Source: Candidatus Microthrix subdominans | GTDB lineage: Bacteria > Actinomycetota > Acidimicrobiia > Acidimicrobiales > Microtrichaceae | Reading direction: 5' to 3' | Assembly (NCBI GenBank): GCA_016719385.1 | Contig: JADJZA010000001.1 | Span: 434,001-498,000, forward strand | DNA length: 64,000 bases | Shown here: positions 17,976-26,952 of the stretch, piece after piece | Layout of the letters: the number at the start of each line of letters is the position of its first letter | Numbering within the stretch: position 1 is the first letter of the stretch | Translations under genes and position numbers: made by a program | Notes under the pieces: generated by a model | Databases searched by the model: none | Seen by the model: the letters and a program-made list of their open reading frames with translations, nothing else | What the model was told of the DNA's origin: nothing

Positions 17976-18769
17976 GCTGCATCGTCCGAATGGGGGACGA
18001 CGATCACGGGGCATGCTGCGTGGTTGAGGAGTTGGGACGGGACCCGTCCGAGGCGAAGCCCCAGAAAGCCGCCGGAGCCTCGTGTCCCGATCACAATGGC
18101 GGCTGCCCCGGCCTCCTTGGCGTGGTCGATGACGACCCCGGCCGGGTGCCCGGCCAACGGAACAAATTGCAGGGGCACGGACACCTGCGACGACAGGCTG
18201 GCCTCCATCTCTCGGAAACGTTCGGCCTCGTCCTCGCTGATCGACTCGTAGGCGTGGACCGCGTGCACGCTTCCGCCGGTCGCAGAGGCCAGGTCGGACG
18301 CCATCCTCAACGCCGGTGACACCGTGCCGGTGGCCTCGACGCCAACGACGAACACGCCACCATCGAGCGGTTCGTACTCGTTGCCGACCATGGCGATTGG
18401 GATATGGGTGTGGTGCAGCAGGTAGTTGGCGGGGTTGCCTTCGCCGAGGCCGCCCTCTTGTGGCGAGCCTACGATGCATGCCGCCAGATCGTGCTCGTCC
18501 GCATAGGCGGCCACCGCCCCCAGCGGTTTGTGTTCGTTCATGAGAACGATCTCGGCGTCGTTGATGCCGGCCTCCGACAGATCGCTGGCGATCTGGGTGC
18601 GACGCTGCTCGTCGAGCTCCTCGAAATATTCGGGAGGAGCCTCGGCGGACGTCGGTGCCACGACGCTCAGCACCCGCAGCGGAGCGCCGAGCGCCTTGGC
18701 CAAGTCTCTGGTCCAACGCAGTGGTGGTGCGTGTTCGTGAGCTCCGAACGCAACGGCGACAGGCTTCAT
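17972..18769 (-). CDS. Universal stress protein, tandem UspA domains
   Basis: A 265-residue cytosolic protein with two Usp folds. The first (residues 1-130) ends CIVGSPQEGGLGEGNPANYL, a partly degenerate nucleotide-binding loop. The second (about 138-265) ends AIVIGTRGSGGFLGLRLGRV followed by NHAACPVIVVP, the canonical G-x2-G-x9-G(S/T) ATP-binding pattern with slight variation. Tandem Usps in actinobacteria bind ATP and respond to hypoxia or stationary phase. Closeness to the bd oxidase operon fits a low-oxygen setting, but that is inference. AAGGA lies seven bases before the ATG. Confidence 0.9.
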   Translation of the reverse strand: MKPVAVAFGAHEHAPPLRWTRDLAKALGAPLRVLSVVAPTSAEAPPEYFEELDEQRRTQIASDLSEAGINDAEIVLMNEHKPLGAVAAYADEHDLAACIVGSPQEGGLGEGNPANYLLHHTHIPIAMVGNEYEPLDGGVFVVGVEATGTVSPALRMASDLASATGGSVHAVHAYESISEDEAERFREMEASLSSQVSVPLQFVPLAGHPAGVVIDHAKEAGAAAIVIGTRGSGGFLGLRLGRVPSQLLNHAACPVIVVPHSDDAA

Positions 18770-18861
18770 GGTTCATCCTTCGGATCGGAACTGTGCCCTT
18801 AGCCTAGCGACCCAGATCGTGATTCGGGAACAGTCGCGTGGCGCTTCGGGTTGGCACGACC

Positions 18862-19209
18862 ATGGAACCCGCGGGCGAACGAAGCGACGAGGAACTGGCT
18901 GCGTCGCTTGAGGCGCGGGCGGTCGAGATCGAGACCAAGATGGCCGAGATCGAGGCCGCAGCCGTCACCGCCGCCGGGGGCATCGGGTTTGGCAAGCGGG
19001 TCGGCGAGGGCACCAACATTGCGGTCGAGCGGATCGGTGAGGTGGCCGTGCACGACCGGCTGATCGCCGAGCTGGTCACCGTCCGGCGGGCCCAGGCCAA
19101 GCTGGCGGGCGGCAGCGAGGGGCGCTGCGACGAGTGCGGCGTGGAGATTCCGCCGGAGCGGCTTGAGGTGCTGCCCTGGGCGGTGCGTTGCGTGAACTGC
19201 GCCGACTGA
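18862..19209 (+). CDS. DksA/TraR-type C4 zinc-finger protein
   Basis: A 115-residue protein with a helical, acidic N-terminus and a C-terminal zinc finger: CDECG then, 17 residues later, CVNC. This is the TraR/DksA zinc-finger pattern. DksA-like proteins enter the RNA polymerase secondary channel; actinobacterial small versions are poorly studied. The DxxDA tip motif of DksA is not evident, so direct regulation of RNA polymerase is uncertain. An alternative GTG start at 18838 would add eight residues. The gene is divergent from the universal stress protein gene. Confidence 0.78.
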   Translation: MEPAGERSDEELAASLEARAVEIETKMAEIEAAAVTAAGGIGFGKRVGEGTNIAVERIGEVAVHDRLIAELVTVRRAQAKLAGGSEGRCDECGVEIPPERLEVLPWAVRCVNCAD

Positions 19210-19225
19210 CCCGTTGCGGGGTCGG

Positions 19226-19242
19226 TAGTCTCGCTGAGACAT
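19226..19242. promoter_or_regulatory. Palindrome upstream of modBC, matching the modA site
   Basis: TAGTCTC-GCT-GAGACAT lies just before modB. The inner arms (GTCTC/GAGAC) are perfect, and ten of the outer fourteen arm bases plus the spacing match the 17-bp perfect palindrome at 37065-37081 in front of modA. Occurrence at the two halves of one transport system argues for a shared operator. The likely binding protein is the PadR-type regulator encoded beside modA. Confidence 0.65.
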
Positions 19243-19258
19243 GTCACGGAGCCGGAGG

Positions 19259-20044
19259 ATGTCAACGCTGAAGCGGGCGCCGTGGCCGCTCGTTGCGCTC
19301 GGCGGGCTCGGGGCGGCGGTCTTCGTCGTTCCGTTGGCGGGGCTGGCCAGCAAGGTCCCGTGGGGCAACCTGGCGGAGCTGGTCACCTCGCCCGTGGTGG
19401 TCGATGCCCTCAAGCTGTCGCTGATCACGTCGCTGAGCGCGGCGTCGATCTCCCTCCTGCTCGGTGTGCCCCTGGCCTGGCTGCTGGCGCGCGTCGAGTT
19501 TCCCGGCCGCAGCGTGTTGCGGGCGGTGGTCACGCTGCCGATGGTGTTGCCCCCGGTGGTGGGCGGCGCAGCGCTGCTCTTTGCGCTGGGTCGACGGGGC
19601 CTGGTCGGAGCTCCCATCTACGAGACGACCGGGTTGCTGTTGCCCTTCAGCGGCTGGGGGGTGGTCGTCGCAAACGTGTTCGTCGCCATGCCGTTTCTGG
19701 TCATCACGGTCGAGGGGGCACTCAGCGGGATCGATCCCCGCTACGAGGCGGCGGCGGCCAGCCTGGGGGCGTCGCGCCTCACGGTGTTTCGGCGGATCAC
19801 GGTGCCGATGATCGCTCCATCGCTGCGGGCGGGGGTGGTGCTCGCCTGGGCTCGAGCGCTCGGCGAGTTCGGCGCCACGATCACGTTCGCCGGCAACCTT
19901 CAGGGTCGGACCCAGACGTTGCCATTGGCGGTGTTCATTGCGCTGGAGTCCGACCGGGATGCGGCGGTTGCGATGAGCCTGGTGTTGGTGGCGGTGTCGC
20001 TGGTGGTGCTCGTGGCGTTGCGCGACCGCTGGTGGGGCCGGTGA
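19259..20044 (+). CDS. modB: Molybdate ABC transporter permease
   Basis: A 261-residue membrane protein with five or six helices and the binding-protein-dependent permease signature EAAAASLGASRLTVFRRITVP (EAA loop), which docks on the ATPase. The segment TLPMVLPPVVGGAALLFALG and the end GEFGATITFAGN are typical of ModB. It forms the membrane channel for molybdate with ModC. ATG at 19259 is preferred over ATG at 19241 because the latter sits inside the operator palindrome. The GTG of modC overlaps the modB stop. The binding protein gene modA is not here but at 37125. Confidence 0.92.
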   Translation: MSTLKRAPWPLVALGGLGAAVFVVPLAGLASKVPWGNLAELVTSPVVVDALKLSLITSLSAASISLLLGVPLAWLLARVEFPGRSVLRAVVTLPMVLPPVVGGAALLFALGRRGLVGAPIYETTGLLLPFSGWGVVVANVFVAMPFLVITVEGALSGIDPRYEAAAASLGASRLTVFRRITVPMIAPSLRAGVVLAWARALGEFGATITFAGNLQGRTQTLPLAVFIALESDRDAAVAMSLVLVAVSLVVLVALRDRWWGR

Positions 20045-21147
20045 CGCGCCTCGCGGTCGACCGAGGCGTCGGCCTGCGCGCCCGGATCGTTGTTCGGCGC
20101 AGCGACGCCTTCGTGCTCGATGTCGACCTGACGATCGATCCGGGCAGTACCACGGCGTTGCTGGGCCCCAACGGCTCGGGCAAGTCGACCACCGTCGACG
20201 CCCTGGCGGGCATCCTGCCGCTCGACGCCGGTCGCATCGAGCTGGCCGGTCGGGTCGTCGACGATCCCGGGTCGGGCGTGTTCGTCCCCTCCGAGGATCG
20301 GCGGCTGGGCGTGGTGTTTCAGCGAGGGCTGCTCTTCGATCATCTCGACGTGACCGCCAACATCGCCTTCGGGCCGCGCTCATCCGGACGTCCCCGCAAG
20401 GAGGCCGACGCCATCGCCCGGCGCTGGATCGACACCCTCGACCTTGGCGAGCTGGCCCATCGGTTACCGGGTGAGCTGTCCGGCGGTCAGGCCCAGCGCG
20501 TGGCGCTTGCCCGCGCGCTGGCCACCGAGCCGGACCTGCTGATGCTCGATGAGCCCCTGGCCGCCCTCGACATCTCCACCCGCACCAAGCTTCGGCGCAC
20601 CCTGGCCGGGCACCTCGAGCGCTACGACGGGCCGAGGTTGCTGATCACCCACGACCCGACCGATGCGTTCCTGCTCGCCGATCACCTCTACATCCTCGAA
20701 GGGGGCGTCATCACCCAGTCCGGCAGCGTCGAGGACGTTCGGCGGCGTCCCGCCACGCCCTATGTTGCGGCGCTCGCCGGGCTCAACCTGCTGAGCGGCA
20801 CCAACAGCGGCGGAACGGTCGACCTGGACGACCAGCCCGGGCAGACCCTCATCAGCGCCGATACCGTCACCAACGGGCCGGTGTTGGTGACGATCCACCC
20901 CAACGCGATTGCGCTCCATCCGGCCGGCGACGGGGCGCCCGCTCCCGAAGGCAGCCCCCGCAATCGCTGGACGACGACGATCGTCACGATCGAACCGCTG
21001 GGTGACATCACCCGGATCACGCTCGGTGGTCCGATCCCGCTGTTCGCCGACGTCACCCCGGCGGCCACCGCAGCGCTGGGGTTGGCGCCCGGCGGCCGGG
21101 TGTGGGTATCGATCAAGGCCACCGAGGTCGCCCTCAACCCCGCGTGA
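20041..21147 (+). CDS. modC: Molybdate ABC transporter ATP-binding protein
   Basis: A 368-residue ATPase with Walker A GPNGSGKST near residue 42, a FQRGLLFDHLDV Q-loop, signature LSGGQAQRVALARAL and Walker B LLMLDEPLAALD. After about residue 235 there is a TOBE-type C-terminal domain (LNLLSGTNSGGTVDLDD and later RWTTTIVTIEPLGDITRITL), the anion-sensing module of ModC. It powers molybdate import through ModB. The GTG start at 20041 overlaps modB by four bases. Confidence 0.93.
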   Translation: MTRLAVDRGVGLRARIVVRRSDAFVLDVDLTIDPGSTTALLGPNGSGKSTTVDALAGILPLDAGRIELAGRVVDDPGSGVFVPSEDRRLGVVFQRGLLFDHLDVTANIAFGPRSSGRPRKEADAIARRWIDTLDLGELAHRLPGELSGGQAQRVALARALATEPDLLMLDEPLAALDISTRTKLRRTLAGHLERYDGPRLLITHDPTDAFLLADHLYILEGGVITQSGSVEDVRRRPATPYVAALAGLNLLSGTNSGGTVDLDDQPGQTLISADTVTNGPVLVTIHPNAIALHPAGDGAPAPEGSPRNRWTTTIVTIEPLGDITRITLGGPIPLFADVTPAATAALGLAPGGRVWVSIKATEVALNPA

Positions 21148-21247
21148 TCCTCTGCCGGTGCTCGAACCACGCCCGTGGCGGGTGCAGGTCGGCCCGCAAG
21201 ATGGTTCAAACGATGCGCATCGATGCGGTGGGTGGCACACTTGGCCC

Positions 21248-22804
21248 ATGGAGCGCACCACAGCAGCAGACGCGTCGTTTTGGTACATGGAGAACCCGGT
21301 GGTGCACATGCACGTGACGGGTGTGATGGTGATGGATCCGTCCACCGTTGCGGGCGGGTTCTCCTATGAGAAGTTTCGAGCCCACGTTCAATCGCGGTTG
21401 CCCCGCATCCCGGCGTTTCTTCACCGGATGATGGAGGTGCCCCTGGGCATCGACCATCCCGTGATGGTCGACGATCCCAATTTCAACTTCGACGATCACA
21501 TGCACCATGAACTGCTGGACGACGCCACCAGCGACGACTTGGCCGAGTGGGTGGGTCGGTACGCATCCGAGCCGCTCGACCGTGACCGACCCCTGTGGGA
21601 CATGGTGTTGATCGAGGGGCTGGCCGACGGCACGGCGGTGATGGTGTCCAAGGTGCACCACGTGCTGGTCGACGGCACCAGCGGCACCGACCTGTTGGCC
21701 CAGCTGGTGGAGCTCACCCCCGAAGTTGAGACCGACTACCCGCCGCAGGCTGCGCCGGAGGGGTCGATCCCCGGCGGTCCCCAGCTCGTTGCCGGTGCGG
21801 TGGTGTCCCGGATCACCGACCCGTTCCGAAGCGCCCGGGCGCTCGGACGCAGCCTCACCTCGGTCGCCCGCGTGGTGGCCGGCGTGGTCGGCGGAGGCGA
21901 CGAAGGCCCCACGATGGCCCGGCCGTTCGATGCGCCCCGCACCCTGTTCAACCACTCGATCACCGCTCGCCGGTCGGTGGCCTTCTCCAAGTGCTCGCTC
22001 GACGATCTCAAGCTGGTGAAGACCACCTTTGGCGTCACGGTGAACGACGTGGTGCTGGCCGCCTGCACCCAATCCCTTCGGGCCTACCTGGCCAAGCGGG
22101 GCGAGACCTTCGAGCGGCCGCTGGTGGTCAGCGTTCCGGTGTCGGTGAAGGGCAAGACCACCGCAGGGGGGTCGGCCAACCAGGTGTCCAACATGTTCGT
22201 GCGCCTGCCGGTGCACCTGGTCGATCCGGTCGACCAGCTCCGTGCGGTGCGGGTGGACACCCTGGATGCCAAAGCGGTGCACGGCGCGATCGGTGCCGAC
22301 ATGATCGGCGATGTCACCGAAGTGACCCCGCCGGCGATCTTCAACCTGGCCAGCCGCCTGTACAGCTCCGCCAACCTGGCCGACCGGCTTGCCCCGATCC
22401 ACAACCTGGTCATCTCCAACGTGCCCGGGCCGCCGTTTCCGCTCTACATCGCCGGTGCACAGCTGGTGGGCATGTACCCGTTCGGCCCGCTGATCGAGGG
22501 CTCGGGGCTGAACATCTCGGTGTTGTCCAACATGGGCAACATGGACATCGGGGTGATCGCCTGCCCTGACATCGCCCCCGATGTCGAGGAGGTGAGCGAC
22601 GGTATCGTCGACGCGATCGAGGTGCTGCGTCAGGCGGCCGTCGCTGCCGGAGACGAGCCGGCTCCCACTCAGAAGGTTGCTGCCAAGAAGTCCCCGGCGA
22701 AGAAGTCCCCGGCGAAGAAGTCTCCGGCGAAGAAGGCGCCCGCCGCCCAGGCGCCCGCCAAGAACACGCCGATGAAGAAGCCGCCGGCCAAGAAGGCGAA
22801 GTAG
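21248..22804 (+). CDS. Wax ester synthase/diacylglycerol acyltransferase (WS/DGAT) with a lysine-rich tail
   Basis: A 518-residue acyltransferase. The catalytic motif HHVLVDG lies near residue 137, after the N-terminal DASFWYMENPVVHMHV start typical of the family. The second conserved motif, NVPGPPFPLYIAGA, lies near residue 393. These enzymes esterify fatty alcohols or diacylglycerol with acyl-CoA to form storage lipids at the membrane or lipid droplet. The last 45 residues are unusual: a histone-H1-like tail of KKSPA and KKAPA repeats encoded by 15-bp tandem repeats. The stop is three bases from the next ATG, so it forms an operon with an alpha/beta hydrolase. Confidence 0.93.
   Translation: MERTTAADASFWYMENPVVHMHVTGVMVMDPSTVAGGFSYEKFRAHVQSRLPRIPAFLHRMMEVPLGIDHPVMVDDPNFNFDDHMHHELLDDATSDDLAEWVGRYASEPLDRDRPLWDMVLIEGLADGTAVMVSKVHHVLVDGTSGTDLLAQLVELTPEVETDYPPQAAPEGSIPGGPQLVAGAVVSRITDPFRSARALGRSLTSVARVVAGVVGGGDEGPTMARPFDAPRTLFNHSITARRSVAFSKCSLDDLKLVKTTFGVTVNDVVLAACTQSLRAYLAKRGETFERPLVVSVPVSVKGKTTAGGSANQVSNMFVRLPVHLVDPVDQLRAVRVDTLDAKAVHGAIGADMIGDVTEVTPPAIFNLASRLYSSANLADRLAPIHNLVISNVPGPPFPLYIAGAQLVGMYPFGPLIEGSGLNISVLSNMGNMDIGVIACPDIAPDVEEVSDGIVDAIEVLRQAAVAAGDEPAPTQKVAAKKSPAKKSPAKKSPAKKAPAAQAPAKNTPMKKPPAKKAK
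22685..22744 (+). repeat. 15-bp tandem repeat encoding the K-K-S-P-A tail of the WS/DGAT
   Basis: Three near-identical units of AAGAAGTCCCCGGCG, followed by a diverged fourth, encode KKSPAKKSPAKKSPAKKAPA. The unit is in frame, so expansion or contraction would change only tail length. Confidence 0.85.
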
Positions 22805-22806
22805 CC

Positions 22807-24099
22807 ATGACCCAGCCCGCCGCAGACTACCCGGACGAGACCGACGTCGAGGACATCACCAACGTCTTGTTGTCCGAGGAGGACGAGGCCGGGTCGATCA
22901 CGCTGATCAACCGGGTCGAGAAGAGCCTGGCCCGCATGCCGCTGGCCCGGCTGACGACGGTCGCCCCGCGCACCGCCCGCTGGGCGATCGAGGCGGTCCT
23001 GACCGAGGCGGGCAGGATCCCGGGCGCCCCGCAGATCCGCATGACCGCTGCCTTGGCGGCGCAGGTGGCGATGGACGAGGCGGTCGTCGCGCTCATGCAA
23101 GGCCCAAATCGCACTCCTCGCCGGGCCGACTACAAGCGGGTGTCGGCGGAACTTCGCGAGGCTGAGGCGTTGTTTGACGACCGTGGGTGGCTGGACGATC
23201 CGCGCTCGTATCATCGCGACCCCGAGCCGCTGGTGGACGTCAGCTTCAGCAGCGGTTGGGCGCTGGGGCAGCGGTACCGTCGCATGAGCTGGGACAGCGG
23301 CTACCACGCCCGCCCGGAGGAGCCCGGGGCGCAGCGCTGGGATGCCTTCGAGAGGAACCACACGGCGTCGGCGTGGCTGCTGGAGCACGACGATGGCCCG
23401 AGGCCGTGGGTGGTGTGCGTCCACGGGTTCGGCACCGGGGCCCCGTTCTCCGACATGATCACGTTCCGCGCCCAGCACCTGCACCACGATCTGGGCTGGA
23501 ACGTGGCGGCGATCGTGTTGCCGGTGCACGGCAGCCGCAGCCCGTCGCGGATGGGCGGCGAGCACTTTCTGAGTTTCGACATGATCAACTCGGTGCACGC
23601 GCTGGCCCAGTCGGCCTGGGACGTCCGCCGGCTACTCAGCTGGGTGCGCGCCCAGGAGCCCACGTCGCTGGTGCTTCACGGCGTCTCGCTCGGTGGGTAC
23701 GTCACCGCGCTCACCACCTGCCTGGACGGCGATTTCGATGCGGTCATCGCCGGAATCCCGATCTGCGACTTCCCGGCGCTGTTCGCCCATCAGTCGCCCC
23801 GGCACGTTCGGGAACGGGCCGCCGAACACCAGGTGCTCGAGGGGCATGCCGAGGTGATTCACCGCGTGGTGTCGCCCCTGGCCATGCCGTCGTTGGTGCC
23901 CGTCGAGCGGCGCTTCATCTTCGCCGGGTTGGGGGACCGCATGGCGATTCCCGCCCAGACCCAGGCGTTGTGGCAGCACTGGGATCATCCGACGATCAGC
24001 TGGTTTCCCGGCAACCACGTCGGCTATCTGTGGTCGAAGAAGGTGGCCGGCTTCGTCGACGGCATCCTCGGTGACCTCGCCCCGGCCCCGGTGGAGTAG
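22807..24099 (+). CDS. Alpha/beta hydrolase family protein
   Basis: A 430-residue protein. The first 190 residues are a helical cap-like region. The hydrolase core starts with WVVCVHGFGTGAP (oxyanion region), has the nucleophile elbow GVSLGG near residue 296, and a likely catalytic Asp/His in FAGLGDRMAIP and GNHVGYLW. No signal peptide is visible, so it is probably cytosolic. Being three bases downstream of a WS/DGAT gene, it may act on lipid esters, but the substrate is not determined. Confidence 0.82.
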   Translation: MTQPAADYPDETDVEDITNVLLSEEDEAGSITLINRVEKSLARMPLARLTTVAPRTARWAIEAVLTEAGRIPGAPQIRMTAALAAQVAMDEAVVALMQGPNRTPRRADYKRVSAELREAEALFDDRGWLDDPRSYHRDPEPLVDVSFSSGWALGQRYRRMSWDSGYHARPEEPGAQRWDAFERNHTASAWLLEHDDGPRPWVVCVHGFGTGAPFSDMITFRAQHLHHDLGWNVAAIVLPVHGSRSPSRMGGEHFLSFDMINSVHALAQSAWDVRRLLSWVRAQEPTSLVLHGVSLGGYVTALTTCLDGDFDAVIAGIPICDFPALFAHQSPRHVRERAAEHQVLEGHAEVIHRVVSPLAMPSLVPVERRFIFAGLGDRMAIPAQTQALWQHWDHPTISWFPGNHVGYLWSKKVAGFVDGILGDLAPAPVE

Positions 24100-24116
24100 C
24101 CGTTTGGCGATCTGGT

Positions 24117-26945
24117 CTATCGCCCCAGGTAGGCCGCTTCGAGACGGTCGACGTCGAGTTCGTGCGCCGGTCCATCCCAGGTGACGACCCCAAGATCCAT
24201 GATGATCACTCGGTCCGCCATCGCCAGGGCTTTGCCCGCCTGTTCCTCGACCAGGATCAGGGTGGTTCCCAGCTCGGTCATTTCGGCCAAGGCGTCGAAC
24301 ACGCTGTTCGCGGCCATCGGCGACAGCCCCAGCGACGGTTCGTCGGCGATGAACACCGCTGGTGGATCAGCCAGGATGGGGGCCATGGCCAGTTGTTGTT
24401 GCTCTCCGCCCGACAGCAGGCCGGCGGTCTGGTTGTGACGTTCGGCGAGTATCGGGAACCGCTCCTTGGCCTCCGTGCGGCCAGGTTCGGTGCGAAGCCT
24501 GATCGCGAGGTTGTCGTCGACGGACAGCCCGGGGAAGATCCCTCTGGCTTCGGGCGCCAACACCACGCCTCGGCGCGCACGCGTGTGGGCCGACATGTCC
24601 GCCATCTCGGTTGCTTCCACAAGAAGTTCACCGCTGCCGGCGGCGACAGTTCCGGCGATCACCCCACACAGCGTCGACTTGCCTGCGCCGTTTGCGCCCA
24701 GAACGGCGATGACCTCGCCGGGCATGACTTGAAAAGACACACCGTGCAGCACTTCGACCTCGCCGTAACCAGCGCTGACGTTGCGGAGTTCGAGGATCGG
24801 GGCCGTGCCCGCGCCCGCGTCCGCTGTGCAGTGCACCCGAGGCACCGCTTCGGTCGCACTTGTCGTCGTGTCGGTGGCCGGGGCATCGGTGACCGGGTCT
24901 GATGCGTCACGGGCTCGGGTGAGCTTGGCCAGGCGTCGTTCCCTGATGCCCTTGGTGGTCTGGGCGAGGACACCATCGGGTTCCCGAGCGAGCGAGATGG
25001 CCCCCAAGCCAAACAGGAGCGATGCGAGCTGGGGGCTTGCGATCATCTGACGGACGGCGTCGGGGATGGCCTCCCACGGGCCGCCCCAGGTTTCCCCGAT
25101 GCCGAGGAGGACGACCGGCAGGACCGCGTACACGATGCCTCCGAGGACCGCACCCCCCGGGCGACGGATCCCGAAGGTCACCGCCACGGCCAGCCAGATG
25201 AGCCCCAGCAGTGGGGGAGCACTCAGGTTGGTGATCGGACTGTTGACCACGGCGAACCAGGCGCCGGCCAGCCCGGCGAGCCCGGCCGAAACCGCGAACA
25301 GAACGAACTTCGTGCGCACCGGGTCGACCCCGGACGCCGCCGCAGCTTCGGGCGAGGAACGCAACGCGAAAAGCGAGCGCCCGGTGGCGGAGCGCGAGAG
25401 GTTGCCGACCACCCAGACGCACAGCATCACCATCACCGCAAGGGCGACGAACATCGTGCGGTCGTCGCTGAGGTCGAACGGGCCGAGCTTTGGCGCCGGC
25501 ACCGACCACCCGCGGGAGCCGTTGCGGACCCCCTCGAGCTGGAACACCAACCGGTCGCCGATGAACGCCAGCGCAAGGGTCGCCAACGCCAACGTCAGCC
25601 CGCCGAGACGGATCGACGGAAGGGCGACGAGTGCGCCCACCGCAACGGCGACGACGATCGCCACCACCAGCGCCACCCAGAACACGAACCGCCCGTTGAC
25701 CATGAGGATGGGCACGGTCGACGGCCATTGGTGGTTGACGAGCCAGCCTGCGGTGAACCCCCCCACGGTGACGAAGGTCGCCTGCGCCAGGTTGATCATC
25801 CCCCCGATGCCGGTGACGACCACGAACGAGAGGAAGACCAGCGACAGAACGAGCCCCCGGTTGAGGATGGCGACCCAGTAGCCGCTGGCGATCAGCAGCG
25901 CATACAGGCACAATAGGACCCCGGCGACGATCCAGGGGGCGCGGCGTCGCCAGGGGTTCATCTCGGCAAGTGGGTCCTCCCCGGGGGCATCCTCGGCGAC
26001 CGAGCCAGCGGCGCGGCCTGCACCGTCCCGGACGAAGAACAACAGGATGAACAACAAGATGAAGGGCACCGAACTGCGAAATCCGGAGACCGCCGTCAGG
26101 AAGTCCGGCGCGTACCCGTAGACCAGGTTCTGGACCACACCCAGCGTGATGCCGGCGACGAACGCCATCGGCAGCGATCTGAGACGGGCCGCCACCGCCG
26201 CGGTGAACGAGGTGAACACGATCATGTGGAACGTGATCGCCGACAGATCGAAAAGCGGGGCGATCAACACTCCTGCGCAGCCGGCCAGCAGCGTGGACAG
26301 GGCCCAGATGATGCGGGAGGAACGGTCGGTGTCGATGCCGCGCAATCTGGCGAGGACGGGGCGGTCCACCCCCGCTCGCGTTTCGAGTCCCAGACGGGTG
26401 CGGCGCATGAGGAACCACAGGCCGAATGCCGCCACCGCAGCGACGGCCACCACGGCCAGTTGATCGGAGTTGATCGCGATGCCACGCGAGATCGACCAGG
26501 TCGTGGGCGGAACGGGTCCGATGCCCGGCGGGCTCACCCCGGCGTCACCGGAGACGTCGGGCATGGTGGACCCGAAGATGTTGTTGATCGCCTGGATGAC
26601 GATCAAGGCCGCCGCAGGCAGCGCGATGAGCACGCCCACCGTGCCGACGAGGCGGGCCGCGATCGGAGCGCTGGCAAGCCGTCGAAACAGCACCAGGTCG
26701 AGGAGGACGCCGAGCGCCGGCGCCACGATCAAGATGGCGATGATCGCTGCTGGAAGAACCGGGAGCCCCAGTCCCTCGGGTGAGTGCAGCTGGAAGTAGA
26801 CGAGGGCGGTGACGAAGGCCACCGACCCCTGACCCAGGTTGAACACCCCGGACGCCTGGTAGGTGAGCACCAGGCCGGAGGCCATGATCGCATACAGGCC
26901 CCCGGCGACGGCGCCCGCCAGCACCAGGCTCCAGAACTCGATCAT
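24117..26945 (-). CDS. Fused LivH-LivM-LivF branched-chain amino-acid type ABC importer
   Basis: One 942-residue polypeptide joins three normally separate subunits. Residues 1-290 are a LivH-like permease (LAGAVAGGLYAIMASGLVLT). Residues about 335-650 are a LivM-like permease (GYWVAILNRGLVLSLVFLSF, SPEAAAASGVDPVRTK). Residues about 720-942 are a LivF-like ATPase with Walker A GANGAGKST near 755, signature LLSGGEQQQLAM and Walker B AVFIADEPSLGLS. Charged, low-complexity linkers separate the parts. It would import branched-chain amino acids, amides or similar compounds with the LivG and LivK homologs encoded upstream. The signature is followed by MAPIL rather than the usual ARAL. Confidence 0.92.
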   Translation of the reverse strand: MIEFWSLVLAGAVAGGLYAIMASGLVLTYQASGVFNLGQGSVAFVTALVYFQLHSPEGLGLPVLPAAIIAILIVAPALGVLLDLVLFRRLASAPIAARLVGTVGVLIALPAAALIVIQAINNIFGSTMPDVSGDAGVSPPGIGPVPPTTWSISRGIAINSDQLAVVAVAAVAAFGLWFLMRRTRLGLETRAGVDRPVLARLRGIDTDRSSRIIWALSTLLAGCAGVLIAPLFDLSAITFHMIVFTSFTAAVAARLRSLPMAFVAGITLGVVQNLVYGYAPDFLTAVSGFRSSVPFILLFILLFFVRDGAGRAAGSVAEDAPGEDPLAEMNPWRRRAPWIVAGVLLCLYALLIASGYWVAILNRGLVLSLVFLSFVVVTGIGGMINLAQATFVTVGGFTAGWLVNHQWPSTVPILMVNGRFVFWVALVVAIVVAVAVGALVALPSIRLGGLTLALATLALAFIGDRLVFQLEGVRNGSRGWSVPAPKLGPFDLSDDRTMFVALAVMVMLCVWVVGNLSRSATGRSLFALRSSPEAAAASGVDPVRTKFVLFAVSAGLAGLAGAWFAVVNSPITNLSAPPLLGLIWLAVAVTFGIRRPGGAVLGGIVYAVLPVVLLGIGETWGGPWEAIPDAVRQMIASPQLASLLFGLGAISLAREPDGVLAQTTKGIRERRLAKLTRARDASDPVTDAPATDTTTSATEAVPRVHCTADAGAGTAPILELRNVSAGYGEVEVLHGVSFQVMPGEVIAVLGANGAGKSTLCGVIAGTVAAGSGELLVEATEMADMSAHTRARRGVVLAPEARGIFPGLSVDDNLAIRLRTEPGRTEAKERFPILAERHNQTAGLLSGGEQQQLAMAPILADPPAVFIADEPSLGLSPMAANSVFDALAEMTELGTTLILVEEQAGKALAMADRVIIMDLGVVTWDGPAHELDVDRLEAAYLGR

Positions 26946-26952
26946 CGAAGCG

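Noticed and set aside
19282..20040. Upstream extension of modC across the whole of modB
   Set aside because: The extended frame is only the shadow of modB. The GTG at 20041 overlaps the modB stop and begins the conserved ATPase.
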